The notes under the pieces were generated by a model. The model was given only the letters and a program-made list of their open reading frames with translations. It was not told the origin of the DNA and did no database searches. DNA of 64,000 bases, from NCBI RefSeq assembly GCF_023278565.1, contig NC_064678.1, positions 4,278,001-4,342,000 of the forward strand, read 5' to 3'. Numbering within the stretch: position 1 is the first letter of the stretch; every line of letters starts with the position of its first letter. The DNA comes from Colletotrichum lupini. Lineage: Eukaryota > Ascomycota > Sordariomycetes > Glomerellales > Glomerellaceae. The translations under genes and the position numbers were made by a program. Shown piece by piece: positions 1 to 12,639 of this stretch.

Positions 1-3000
1 TTTTAAGATGTCTGCAGGGTCTGGACGACATGGGGACCAGGGTTCGTCAGCTGCGTTGCTGATTGCTATCGTGCGCAATGCCACCATGCGGATACTGTGC
101 CCCCCAGACAAAGTATCCGTAATCCATACGGAGTACATGAAGAAGCTGTCCAAACCCCCACAGCAATGAGGAGATACACAGTAGTGCGCGGGAAGGACGA
201 CAAGTCCGCTTCCCAGGATGAGACGTGCGTTCGCGAGCAGAGTTGCAGTCGTCTGCATATTCTGTAGGTATAAACCTCATTTGGTGTAAGTCCCGAATCC
301 AAGTCAGAAGAAAATGCATAGACGTTGTTGAACCCCCATTCGGGACGCCGTTGGTATTTCCTTTGATAACTCCAGGCCGAATCGGGTGACTCTCGTTGTA
401 TCCATTGGCTTCAGAACGCCACAACTACTCGCGTTCTACGCCTCAAGCACAGAGCGCCGACGGTAGCAGGACAGGAGCTACGACAAGGTGAGCGGCAAGC
501 GGTCTATCATTTTTTAACGTTGACCGCAGCTCGTTTCGACGTGCCGAGTCCGATCGAGTAGGAACTGTGAACGTCCGTCTCTGAAGTTTCGTGGCGATAC
601 ATATGAAGCAACGTCTGTCGTTGTGCTTCACGTCTTGCTGCGACACAAGGGGGGAAAGCGCTCCTCCTGGTTTTTAGTGCTCACAGACATTTTGGCATTG
701 CAACAGGGGCAATTTCGTCTAATCAACGGCCTTTAAAAAGCTCGGCAAGGTGTTGCTATTGTATCTGACAGATGATCGAGGGCCAGTGCGATGTCGATGG
801 ACCTGCCACTACCATGGCTCGAATACTGTTGTCGCCGCGGTCCCCACCACCAGGTCTCACCCCTCCCATTCGAAGCTGTCGGAGTGAGACAAGGATTCAG
901 AGCAGGTAACAAAGAGCTCTCTCGTCCGAAGAAAAGACCCTGAATGACTGAAAGCCATTGTCAGTGTGGCTGGCCATGTTGCTTATGAGACATGACTGAG
1001 GATTCAGGTACTAGGTCTTCCTGTTCTGAACGGGAACTCGTTGCTCTTCTCGTGAGAGCGTGTACACTTCTTTGGGAAAGCCAGTCTGGATCGACCACGA
1101 AATCGACCAACGAGGAGGGATGAATCGGCCACGCTCGCAAGCCCCCGATGTGTGGAACAACCGCTCATGACATCTCAAATAGCCAGGCTGATAACAGATA
1201 GTGACGATGGCTTCCGTACGTTGATGAAAACGCATTGTGCTGGTGATTAGTCATGGACTGCGCTTCCACCGATACCCGCATTGGCTTAGCTGCTATCCGT
1301 ATATTGGCAAAAATGTCCCCGGCCTGAATGGCAGCAGAAACGAAACGAAACAGGGGTTGGCTGCTTGTCTCCTCGCAACGAACCGATCACCATGTATCCG
1401 CAGTGTATGGCCACAAAGTCTCCGTTTTGGTAGTGCCGTTTGGAGTCGGGCGATGATCACGAGCCAGGGGCCAGAGACAAGGAGCAGCACCCGTGACTGG
1501 GTTTGCGAGGTGATGTTTAAGACCAAATCCATGGTAAGCCCAAAATAACGGCTACCTGTAGTGCACAGCTGCGTGTCGAGCTCAGCACGAGGAACCGCCT
1601 CAAATCCGTATAGGTACGCCTTCGGATACAAGCAAGAGAATCATGGTGCCGCTGGAGAAGGCGACCTGGTGGCAGTGACCCTGCAAAGAGTGTAGGTACC
1701 TCATGTACGGGCCGCAGCGTACAGGACGGAATCTTGCATTCGATTGCACATGCCCCCCCCCCCCCCCACAGGCTTCTGCATCACACCGGGCTAGAAGCAA
1801 CGCCGGAACACACATCCACCGTCCCTCCTAATGCGACGAGCCCCGCACCGGCCTGTCCCGTTGGCATTTGCTATGCGGTTGCGTGCCTTCGTGACTGAGC
1901 TTGTCGATTCTCATTGTGTCTCTTTTGAAAAAGATGGTCGTCTTTCGTAATGTCCTTGGTAAAGGGAGAGCCTCCAAGCTAGTCGCTCCGTGACCCATAT
2001 ATCTCTGGAACCCGTATCCGTACTTTCCTCGCACCTCAAAGTCGCACCGAAGTCGGACCGCAACGTAGAGATATATCGTATCTGAAGTGTCGATTCTTCC
2101 TAGCAGTCTTGTAGGGCCAGGCAAAGCCTTTGGGGGGCCCCTGCTGCGGGAACTTAGAAGAGCGCCGACCATCTAGCATACCACCTACGTTAACGCAGAT
2201 GCATGCATTGCCCGACATGCAGCCACGAGGATGAACGACCTCCACCTTGTCGTCCACCTTTGTTAGAGATCTGAACTGGCTCTGTCGTTGATCTTAATCG
2301 CGGAGGCGCAGACACGCACGTCAATCGCGCTGTGAGAAGCTCATCCCTGCAGACGAAGAGGATCTGGTCCTCGGCCACTTTTTGGGTAGAGTGGCACAAA
2401 TCCTTGATTCATGGGACTGTGACGCCCAGGAGTAGTCGAGATACTTTGCGTGTGTTCAAGCCGTACGCGGTCGGCAGAAAGCCTTTAACTGCATCCCGAG
2501 AGTTCTTGTCCTTCTTCCACCGCAGGAAGCTGGGCAGGAACTTTGTACGCCTGAGCAAACGGAAGTGTGTTCCATTATCCAGTCTCTTCATGTGCAACAT
2601 CAACAAGCATGTTGTCAAAGCTGTCATGTATCACAAGCCCCGTCGGCGTTGCGTTGAGAGAACAGCCATCGAGGTTACCAAGCGAAGCATCCGAATCTGC
2701 TTACTGTAGGCGGGCGTGGCAGGACACGAAGATCGAAAGAACTTCGGGCAGCACACAGAGGTCTTTAGCAGGTCCAAAGTTTCCTCATCTGCAGGAATCT
2801 TGCATTGCAGAATGCCCCATCGGAACATTTCCCCCATGGCAGGAAGAGCAGTCAGTCCGCCGTTACAATTGATCACCGAATTGGAGGGAGCTGACCGAAG
2901 GGCAGCTTGCTTCAATAATGAGAGTGATGCGGCAGGAAAGAGAAACGACTCTTCTCAATACGGCACGAGGCAGTGGCGCCACAAGCCACCGTGTATGCCT

Positions 3001-4185
3001 GGCTACAAGCCTTGCAATGCTGCAATTCCCAAGCAACGTCGCGCGTTTGGCGTATTTGCTCACTTGAACATCTGTTTCGGCTGGCAACTTCGACATGCTC
3101 TCCGACAAGCGCAGAATTGTGGGCCTTCATAAGAGAAACACACGCCGTAGGATTTGAGCTCTCTGGGCATTACTAACGCCGCCGTAAAAGACGACGGGGG
3201 TAGTAGGGTAGATTGTGAAGCCATTTCGCGAGCAAGTCTGCTATTCCCATAAGCGACGGCGCAAACGAGGTGATGTGCAAGCCCGACTGCGCGTAATGAA
3301 ATGGATGGCTTGAACAAAAGAAAGCAAACTCAGAGGCGTCATCAGCATAGGTAGTGAGACCCAAAGCCATGAGAGTTGCGAAAGGCTTATGAAGTTATGA
3401 ACCACCTTGTTTGAAAAGCCGGTCTATGACTGTCACCCAGCCGCGCCTACCAAAGGGGTTTGGCTGAGCTTGGCTAGGCGCCAGGAGTCTCGACCTTCGG
3501 ACCTTGCGTGACGAGTTGGACTAGAGGGATAGGCGGGCTTGACGGTGTTTCTTTTTCCAGTCTTGGCAGCCGTTGGTTATTGTCGGCGGCGGCCGTCCGC
3601 AAGTCGACCAGTGGTGCGTGTTTTCTGATCCTTACGACAATGTCTCGCCGGCCGAAGGCTAAGACGGCATTTGCGACCAGCTTGCCGCTCTTATTACCTA
3701 GGTACTGTCATGGTCAAGGTGGAGGGTTGGATGAAAAGCTCGGGCGCAACGGAGATCCGTGAGAAACTAGCTAGGGCTTGAGTATTCGGAGCAGGGTTGA
3801 GTTGCCAGCGTTAGGTAGGATGAGCAAGGTGGCAGGTATCCGTATGTACAAAGTAGACGACTGATGTGGTCCGTGATGCCGATGTTTGCTCGAGGTGGTT
3901 GGGAGCGACCCGGCACCGGAGCTTTGGAGGGAACAAGTGTCGCCGTACACGTACTCGGGGCTCCAGCAGGGTTGAGGGTAGTCCGCTCGCCTGGGTCTGG
4001 CCATGACGGGACTCGAGGGTCCGGATGCGCCAGAAAAAAAGTGTGAGGGCAATTTGGAGGACGGGGGCCAGAGACAAACCAGCCCATGCTGGGAAGAGCA
4101 GGCGGTTCGAGGTTGATGCAGTCGAAGGCGTGCGTCCGCAGATGTCTCGCTGTGGAAACAAACAACAGTACTCCATCATTCCAAG
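1..4185. other. Gene-poor stretch, no recognisable gene
   Basis: I find no reading frame here that resembles a known family, and no chain of short frames joined by good splice sites. Many overlapping frames of 60-150 codons occur on both strands, as expected by chance at about 50% GC. A run of 15 C lies at 1753-1767. A minus-strand frame is open from an ATG at 258 to the window edge (86 codons), but it has no recognisable content. The word TACGGAGTA occurs at 127-135. Confidence 0.5.
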
Positions 4186-4755
4186 TTATCTGCCTACTTT
4201 GTAGGTTGAAGCAGACCAAGACCACAGCTCATCTTCATTGTGTGAAAACACGATGCATTTGTGCAACGGGTGGCCCCGAGTGCATTCCCCGGGAAGCTCG
4301 GGAAGACATTGAATGAGGCTCGCCAACGTGCCTGGCAGCTCTGGTGACTGATCTTCATTTGAGTTGAGCCCTGGAACGCATGCCTGCCTTGCTGCGTCCA
4401 GGGGAAGGTAACCGTACACAGGTCGCTGCAAATTTCCGAGTAGAGAGACTCGGGTCGATGAGGACAGAATGTCGAAGAGCGAAGGGACCCCGATGGTCTC
4501 AAGTTCTTGCAGCGAATTGGCGGAGAGAGAGGTATCTTGGCTCGATTCTCTGGCAATTGGCACAAGCCCAGCGACTCTGTCAGTCTGGCTGTCGCTGTGG
4601 TTGTCGTTGTGCGCGTTGCGCACCCTAGACCGCTCAGGAGGCAGAGACGGTGACGGTGACGGGCGATTCGAAGAGGCAAGGTGAGGCCCCTTCAATCGGC
4701 AGAAGAGCGTGGAGGCGTGCGATAGGTTGGAGAGGGGTCGGTGGGCATGAGACAC
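4186..4755 (-). CDS. Unrecognised hypothetical frame (189 codons)
   Basis: This is a single open frame with ATG at 4755 and stop at 4186-4188. I do not recognise the product and see no domain, signal peptide or clear membrane segment. The first 60 residues are rich in Ser, Pro and Arg; the rest is of mixed composition. Third positions are only mildly GC-rich, weaker than in the sure genes of this window. A possible donor (GTAGGC) lies just before the stop and a pyrimidine-rich stretch ending in CAG follows about 50 bases on, so it could continue into a second exon. It may equally be a chance frame. Confidence 0.2.
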   Translation of the reverse strand: MSHAHRPLSNLSHASTLFCRLKGPHLASSNRPSPSPSLPPERSRVRNAHNDNHSDSQTDRVAGLVPIARESSQDTSLSANSLQELETIGVPSLFDILSSSTRVSLLGNLQRPVYGYLPLDAARQACVPGLNSNEDQSPELPGTLASLIQCLPELPGECTRGHPLHKCIVFSHNEDELWSWSASTYKVGR

Positions 4756-6113
4756 TGAAACGATGAGAAAAAAGAAATGTGGTTGATGAACTGGCCGGCT
4801 GAATGCTAATGCTGTCGGGACGTCGCTACCTTACTTTGCTCACAGTCTGCACCCGTAAGGTAGGTAGTCCGCTCTCGGATCAGGAAGCAGCAGGGAGTGG
4901 ACTGCCTTACCCTTGGCAAGTCCGAATTGAAGGACCTCGGGATGTGAATGTCTTTACGGAGTACAGAGTACGTATTAGTAGGTATAGAGCATCAGGATTT
5001 CGAAGTAGACATCGAAGTAGTCAGTCTGTCCTCCGCCAGTGAGCAGGGCACTTGCCTGAGATGCAGTTAAGGGATCTTATCTGGGGGAGATGGCGACAGC
5101 ACCAATGTACCAAGGATATCCTCGAGACGTTGACGGGCACCTGCTTACGATAGCGGGCTTTTTTTGTGATACCTCAACCTACCCAACCATGACAGGCAGG
5201 AGGTATATTCTGTGGTACTACGTGGGAGGGACATGGATTGTCGACGATTCCTTCCTGGGCTGGATAGACCTGAAGGTCGACCATGTCACGAATGGAAACT
5301 TGAGCGAGATTGTAGGCAAGACCGGCCGCGTTGGGAACCTCAGGCAAAGAATCTCATCACATCTGGGGCCGGGGAAGAAGGAGGTGGATTTGCGTGCTTG
5401 CCGAAGACTCAAGGATTTTCGGGTCTCTTAAGTTGCCCTTCCTTCCTCAGAAATCTATGTAGCAAGAAGTAAAGGGAAAGTATGCAGTAAGTATGGAACA
5501 CGAGGATGCCGTTTTAAACTCGATATCAGTACCGTACCTTTTCCCTACCTACATCTTACCTGACGCATGTAAAGTGCGACCACAAACAATGTCTTACGTA
5601 ATTAACTACAATTCTAATGCATCTTACAGTCCGATCACGATAACAACATGTCGAACAAATAACTGGAAATGGCCGCCGTCGCATGTTACGCAACTGAGCA
5701 AATTGGAAGGTTATGAATGATGATAGTCGTCTATCAGCGAAAGAGATTCGGCCCGCAACTGCCTTCCTAGATAAGCTATTGGAAGGGAAGGTGAGGTACG
5801 GACATTATATCCGTGAAGTCGGCTTTCTTTCCCACAAACCGTTCATGGTTCTTCCTGCCGTGGTGTCCACCACTTGTTGCTCCAAAGGACCAATTTGGAA
5901 GTTGCAGCGCCCACCTACCAGCCACCACCTTGCCGCGATTGTGACGGGGACTTCTGCCCATGTTGATTTTCTATACCCTAGTCATCATCCACTCTTGCTC
6001 CGCAAAGGGAAAGCAGGGCAAGGCACATAGGGTTCGCAGCGGGGCCGGCGCGGAGAAGGCACTGGACAGGTTCACCAAGTCAAATCGGCAGGGCAGGCAT
6101 GGGAGGGCGGAAA

Positions 6114-6141
6114 ACAAGCAAGCAAGCAAGCAAGCAAGCAA
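6114..6141. repeat. (CAAG)n tetranucleotide repeat
   Basis: About seven tandem CAAG units. Imperfect CACGCCG heptamers (about 6161-6188) and degenerate CAAAG/CAAGG pentamers (about 6240-6280) follow, forming one simple-sequence patch. Confidence 0.9.
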
Positions 6142-9100
6142 TTGAGCAAGCAGCACGCACGTCGCACGCCGCACGCCGCACGCCGCACACGAGGGACAGA
6201 TGAGCAAAGCGGGTTTCCTGCGAGATGTGGAAACGCAAGGCAAAGCAAAGCAAAGCAAGGCAAGGCAAGACAAGACAAGACGCGACAGAATCCGCTGACC
6301 CAGACCTGATCAGACCAACCAGCCAGCCAGCCAGCCTGATTCTCTCCCCAGTCAGCAGGCCGGCGACAACGATGACAGACCTGTGGAGAGTCAGCATCAG
6401 CATCCCTACGGATACTCCGTATGAATACGTACATGGAGAGAGACGACAACAGCAAGGTCAGCCAAGATAGCGTTACAAGATCTGCCTTTTGACATGCGCA
6501 TGGCCCTCTGCCGCACAGTGCAGCAACGTCTGTGCTTTCGAGCACCATTGTCGGGAACCCCCCAGCCAGCCCAGCGCACTAAGATCAGAGATGCATCAAG
6601 CGGCAAGCCAATCCTTAACCCTTGGTCTAAACAGACGAGGGAGCACGGGAGGACCAACTGCGGTATGGTCAGATACCCCCAAATCGGCCCAGTGTCGTTT
6701 TTATATACTCTTACCGAGTGCTAGTAGTGTAGGCTCGGCAATCGACAGCGAACGCCCCCCTTCTATGTCTCCTGGTTCGCTGCGCGCTGCGCTAAACCGA
6801 CGGCGTTGTGCTTGGAGTCCATCAGAAGCGTCGAGAAGACGACGATGCGCTATTGGCTTGCTTCTTCTTGTTCTTCCTTCGCGGCTCGCTCTCGTCTTTT
6901 TTTATCCCTTGCCTCGGGTCCTAGACTTGCAACGGTGCTTCTACCGGTAGTGAGGCCATTGTTGTCAACCATTTGCTATTGAGGCTCTTGTCTTGTTGAC
7001 CTTTGATACCGGGACTTTGAGCAATAGCCGCTTGCTACACTGCCTCACCTAACCTCACCTAACCATGAAGAAACTGCGCCGCTCTGAGATGATGGCCTTG
7101 GCCGCCGCCAATGGCACATGGACCGTACCTTGGTGTCGGGTACGATTAACTTTTCTTTCGAAGCAATGGACACCCGAACCCTACATGCGCCGACCGGATG
7201 ACATGACACTTTTGTTGGAACGGCAGTACCTTGCGACGGAACTCAAGTCCGGGACAAAACAGGCCCTGGAGATGCCGTGCTTCATTGGCAGCTGCGGCGG
7301 AAACATCCAACATCCAAACGCACAGTCCACTGTCTGCCCGACGGCCTTCGAGGTTCGGTCGAACAACAAAGGTCACAACAATGACACGGCCAATGGGTCA
7401 AGGAGAGCACAAGAGGCAACGCCAAGTCCGAGGCCCAAGGGTAGGCAGATAGAATGGATGGATCGAGGAGCACGGCCGGGACACTGTGCCAACCAGCGTT
7501 AAGCCCGCCTTATTACAATGTTATCAACCGCGGTTGCCGCTGCGGCCACCATCTCCATCTGCTGAACCGCTCGGGTCGCCTTACTAATTTGCCGGACTTT
7601 ACTGCAGCCTCTATCATCTTGGTTTGACCGTCTGGTCCGAGTGATGTGAGTTATACCCGGTCTTGTTCGTTGTTGAGGAAATGGATGACACCAAAGCCTA
7701 GGTCTGGGCTTGAAGTCTAGCACACTCTACTCTCTATGTCTCGAACAAGACGACACTGACGAGTTGCGGGGCTCTAGCGGCGGTGCGCTGAGTGACTGGC
7801 AATGGACATTGGTCACAGCGTCGCTGGAGACTTGGAACCGACGACCTCCGTCCACATGCCCGGGGCTGTGTCGGGGTTGAAGAACGATTCGAAAACAGCC
7901 AGCATTGCCACGGAGAGAAATTAACTACGGAGTACAGGATACGCATCAATGAGACGTCGACCAGCGGGCAGAAGCGATCAGTGCTTTTGGATCTTCAGAT
8001 CGGTCCCCTGGAAACTGAAAAGACCTTGAACTTGGGTTTCCAACCAAAAGCTGACAGTTTCTTGATTTGCCATGCTCTGTGTGTTTGTGCAGAGAGAGAA
8101 ACTCGAGACGCCACTCTTCAAATCACAAAAGGACGAGAAAGAAAAGACGAAACAACACGAGTATCGGCGCAATGGCGACGGCCCAGAGACATGAGAATCG
8201 CCATTCGTCTCTGGCCGACGTCACTTGGACTTGGAAAGAGCATTTGATATGCACTCTTTGGACTATGGCACATAGATTCAAGGGCTCCAGATCGGGCCCA
8301 CTCCACTTCTTCCCATCTCTGTCGAGGCTCGTCTCTCATCTCCCAAGTCCCCGCACAAGGGCAGGCTCAGTCGACGTCCCGTCGGGATAGTGATACTGGA
8401 TTCAAGCGAGATACAGATTGTGTCTGGTTTCGTTTCGATGCTTGTGCAAGTTACACACCGTTCTTCCAGTGCTGCTTGCTCTCAGTTCGCCGGGGGATAA
8501 GTTGCTCTGGTCTCATGGATCCGTAGCGTGGGAACAGTAAGGGTCGGTCGAGGTTGTTTGGCACAGAGCAGCCAACGTCGACGCCCACATTCTGCTCGGT
8601 CGCAGTTGCGGTCGGGTGAGGTACGATGTTCGCACAGGTATTGGTACCTCGTCTCGTGAGAGTCCTTGGGCTTGGAATAGGCCCTAGGCCTGGCGGGCTT
8701 CCCTGCCAATGCAAAGCCCTGGCATTATCTACAGTGGCCTGCTTGATTGCGTTGAACTGCGTTTACCTGCGTAGTCTGGACATTGTCTAGATGGGAATCC
8801 ATCATTGCCCGTACGCCTGCTCCTTCACGTTGTCCGTCCGCCTCAGAGTGTCTAGCCCCGGTGTGTTGAGTATTCCTTCTGAAAGGCCGACAGACCGACC
8901 GCGACAGACTGGGGCTTGAACTCAGGCCATGGGCCACCCTGGTCAAGGACAACAGACCCCTCTCTTCCTGGTGTCACCCTACTCTGACCACGCCCCTCGA
9001 GCGACGACACTAGGCCCCGGGAAACGACAACGAAGCCCACGTTCAACGAGGCCCTCGACGCCATTACTCCCGTGGCACGCCCCCCCTTCCCGATTCTTGT

Positions 9101-9582
9101 CGCTGTCCTTCCCTACACCCACCGAACGGCGACGGTTAGCTTAGCCTGGCCGTACCACCCTTCCAGGGCTCGGGTAGCTGGCTGAGAATACCTACTCTCT
9201 GCGCCCCAGCCCGACCCAATGGTCAAGGCCGAAGAAGAGACGAAAAAGAGAGGTGAGTGCCGGCGGTAGAGTCGCTTACCGACGCGCCCACGGATCAACC
9301 TGACAGAGCGAGTCAGAGTGAGAGAGAGATGGAGCTTGGGGCTTGGAGCCGGTACTTGGAGGGAGGAACAGGTTTCGAGGTGCGGACGCAGAAGCAGAGT
9401 AAAAAGGCCCGCTGCCAGCTAAGGCAAGGTACGGAAAGGCAATGTGAGGTGAGGTGATGGATGTGCTGTTGAGGTTCGCATTCCCACATGGATAGAGAGG
9501 AAGGCAAGACAGGGCAAAACGCAGTAAGCGTACCGGCACCGCACGCTGTATCCGTACCCCGTACGGCTTGTTGGCAGAGAAA

Positions 9583-9604
9583 GAGAGAGAGAGAGAGAGA
9601 GAGA
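9583..9604. repeat. (GA)n microsatellite
   Basis: Eleven uninterrupted GA units in a gene-free region. Confidence 0.9.
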
Positions 9605-10311
9605 CTGAGCGGAGTCTTTAGGCACTTGTGAACACAAGGTACTCCGTACGAGTCAATATCCCCACTTTTCCCTAAGGCTTCTTCTCGTTCGCTCCATCCA
9701 GAAGCTGAGGATAAGTCGACAGACTGGGGGAACATTGTCAGTCCCGTCCCGTCCACATACGAGAAACAGAGCCCACACCTGGGACTTGGAGTCGGGAAAA
9801 AGAAAAGATAAACAGCAAGAAAGATACGGTACCAATGACAGGCCGTATGAGCGACCAGAGGAAGGACCAGGACCATGCTGCGTACACGAGACCCCGAAGG
9901 AGTCGTAGGTACCGACTACATTGCATCCCAAAGTGCACGTCCCATGCCATTAACAGTACTTCGTAGACAGGCGTTGCGAAATAGACATTGAGGCAAAAGA
10001 AAAATAAACGCAAAGGGAGAAAGCAGTTGAAGGAGCTGACGATGGTTGGGTACCGAGACAAGGAGCATGGACAGCGCAGTACGTCCGTACCTTACCTTGG
10101 TTCCAGAGACGGATCGAGGTTAAGCTCCCAGCTCCATGAAATTGAATGCGAATACCGGTACACTCAAGGTAGGCAAGGGAAGGCTCCTTGGGTAGTAGGG
10201 TCCATGATTCTGCTGTCTGCTCGCTCCTCTGGACTTTGGAGCGCGTGTGCGTTGGCTGTTGGCAGTATGTGCCTCCATGTGTGCCGCGGATGCGTGTGTG
10301 TCAGTGTCCAG

Positions 10312-10341
10312 AGTGTGTGTGTGTGTGTATGTGTGTGTGTG
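10312..10341. repeat. (GT)n microsatellite
   Basis: GT repeats with a single interruption (a TA at about 10329-10330). Confidence 0.9.
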
Positions 10342-11765
10342 GCTTCGTCGTCGACGACCGAAGTACCGGGATACTTCGCGCACCTCAACTTTCGCTCATC
10401 TGTCCGCCGATACTTTACCTTACCGGGTGGGAAGAAAAAAGCTGGATACGTATCTTTTCCGCCAGTCGTCGCTCTAACTCGGTTTTTTTCTTCTTCTCTT
10501 CCTTCTCGCACCCCCCCGCCTCACCCCCCTTCTCCGCTCTTCATCCTCCTCCCCTCCTTCTCCTCTTCTCCTCCCATCTAGCATCCCATTCAATCCCTTC
10601 CCCCCCATCCTTCCCACTTGGTAGAGACCCCCCGGTCTCCGTACCACGGTACTTTCGGCCTTATCCTCGCCCTCCAGCTTGCTCGTCCTTCACCCTCCCC
10701 CAAAGACCCCCTCATCTGCGACCCCCGGTCGGCCGGACTGTCCACTTAGCAGCAGCACTGAACGGCCAAACCCACCAGTCTCTGAGCTCCTCCGGGGAGG
10801 GGGGGCAGGCCCTTGGCCTGTGCCATTTTCTCAACCCAAGCCCACCTACCTTGTCGAACGCCGCTACCAGAGTCCGTATCTTTTGCCCGTGAGATACCTC
10901 AGTCCTCGCCGCTATACTTGCCCTCCCAGCACAGCGTCGCGCTACCTGGCTCCGTACGCAAGTATGGTACGGAGTACGGTACGGGCCAGACAGTTCACAG
11001 TAGACAGACAGATAGACAAATGGGCCAAAGAAAGCAAGCGAGCGGGCAAAAGAGAGCGCGCGAGAGAGAGACAGAGACAGAGAGAACCCTACCGCTCTTC
11101 TAGTAGACACACAGTACCTACCTGCGAAATATCGCCTAACAGTACCTGGTCCTTCTGCCTCTCCGCCTCTCTGCACCTCTCGCTCTGAGTCTCTGGGTCC
11201 TGGAGTCTGCGCTCGCTCTGCTTCGACCTCTCGGTGCCCCATGGACCCTGCCCCATGCTCTTGAGCTCTGCCATGTCCGTACCGCTACCGCCGTACCACA
11301 CCAGCATCGACCAAAGTGCGGATACCGCAGTACCCCAGTAAGGTACCTTTACCCTCAACCCTCAATCCTCAACCCGCACCTGCACCTTGCACTTGCGCCG
11401 GCCGGGGTGGGCGTGGACATGGGCCAGAGGGCGTGTGTGGTGTGGATTGTGGATGGATGGACTTCGACCTGCCTCCTCTTCTTTTCTCACCACCAAAAAC
11501 AAAACCTTCCCACGCCCGTCTTCTTTCTTTTCTTTCTACCTCTCACGACTCCACCAACCACCTCCAATATTCCACTCAGGATAGCCAAAGAGGCGAGGAC
11601 GGTAAGTCAGAACTTCTTCTACACTTCCACTGCCTCTTCTACCCTCTTCTTCCACCTCCTCACCTCACCTCAACCCGCCTAACCTCCAACTACCCTTCTC
11701 ATTCCTCTGCTGCACCTCCTACTGCACACCCGCCCCCATTCCTATATACGCCAAACTCGTAGCTA

Positions 11766-11780
11766 ATGTACCTGCATTAG
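11766..11780 (+). promoter_or_regulatory. Four-codon upstream ORF in the stuA leader
   Basis: An ATG followed by three sense codons and TAG (M-Y-L-H-stop) lies about 870 bases before the proposed stuA start. Leaders of Aspergillus nidulans stuA carry very short ORFs that affect translation, so a similar role is possible here. Whether this stretch is retained in the mature mRNA cannot be told from the sequence. Confidence 0.4.
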
Positions 11781-12171
11781 AAGAGTTGGGCGAGCTCGAC
11801 GAAGAAAAAAAAAGAGAAGCAAATATCAAGGAAGACCAAGACGATTCACCTGCTCTCCTCGAGTGTTTGTGTGCTGTGTCTGGTACCTGCCTGAATAGAG
11901 ACCTCCATACAAACGGCCCTCCACCGCTTGTTACTCAGCCCCGATTTCAGAAGAAAAAGGGCATTCCCTCGCTTCGCATCGTCACCGTCCTCGGCTCCAT
12001 TCGTGCAACCCGCATTGCAATTTCGAGAGACTCACCCCAAGTCTCCTCTGCTGCCACCTCGACAAACGTCTTCTCCATCAGTCAGCCTGCAACCTAAGGC
12101 TTACGACCGCCAATTCGACAAGACACCGCAGCTACCAAATCGCCGCCTCCGCCATCTCCATCAAACCTCAG

Positions 12172-12186
12172 ATGCTACGAAGATAG
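12172..12186 (+). promoter_or_regulatory. Second four-codon upstream ORF in the stuA leader
   Basis: ATG plus three codons and TAG (M-L-R-R-stop), about 450 bases before the proposed stuA start. It is the same size as the one at 11766. Its function is inferred from position and from the known use of mini-ORFs in stuA leaders. Confidence 0.4.
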
Positions 12187-12639
12187 AATCTCCTGATTTT
12201 TAACGACTGCTTACGACGACCACGACCGTCCTGATCTGTTTCTTTTTTTCAAAAGAACCATTGTGTTGTACGGATTATTCCGTCCATACTTTGTAGCACC
12301 GTCACCGCTGGAAGCAACTGCAGTCTTTGCGCCGCCGAGCCACGTCCGCTGCTTCCAATTGCCCTTGCTCCAAGCTTCTTCGGATATCTAGTCCGGCACC
12401 ACGACAAGACTCCTCGAAAGAGAATTGCTTTCTCTTTCCGCACGTCTGACATCCTGCTGCTGTCGTAGTTTCGAGGCTCGCTAGGCGAACCCGGACTTTA
12501 CTGATCTCTGGTGTTTGGTGGTAGAACCTTCGGGGCAACAACCGTGAAACTGGATTTACCGTCGATTTCTTCAGTGCAAACCCGGGGACCGACCGACGTG
12601 TCGTATTACAACGCTCACCCGGCTCAGAGGCCGTCGTAC

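Larger units (their letters stand above)
4756..12639. other. Gene-poor stretch and stuA upstream region
   Basis: No recognisable protein-coding gene. The interval holds short tandem repeats (6.1-6.3 kb, 9.58 kb, 10.3 kb), several copies of the words TACGGAGTA and TACCTTACC or their complements, and from about 10.4 kb a strongly pyrimidine-rich sequence typical of fungal promoters and leaders. A GTAAGT donor at about 11601 and CAG acceptors at about 12080 and 12572-12574 suggest that the stuA leader is spliced. Long frames such as the minus-strand one at 9313-9876 are low-complexity and not convincing. Confidence 0.5.

Noticed and set aside
1..258. Minus-strand frame open from an ATG to the window edge (86 codons)
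   Set aside because: Could be the end of a gene lying outside, but no recognisable content or splice context; too short to support.
2190..3370. Series of overlapping minus-strand frames that might be exons
   Set aside because: No combination with good donors and acceptors gave a protein with family resemblance.
9313..9876. 187-codon minus-strand frame
   Set aside because: Contains translated GA repeat (Ser-Leu runs) and Cys/Phe-rich low-complexity sequence.
10188..10892. 234-codon plus-strand frame
   Set aside because: Translation of GT repeats and pyrimidine-rich promoter DNA upstream of stuA.
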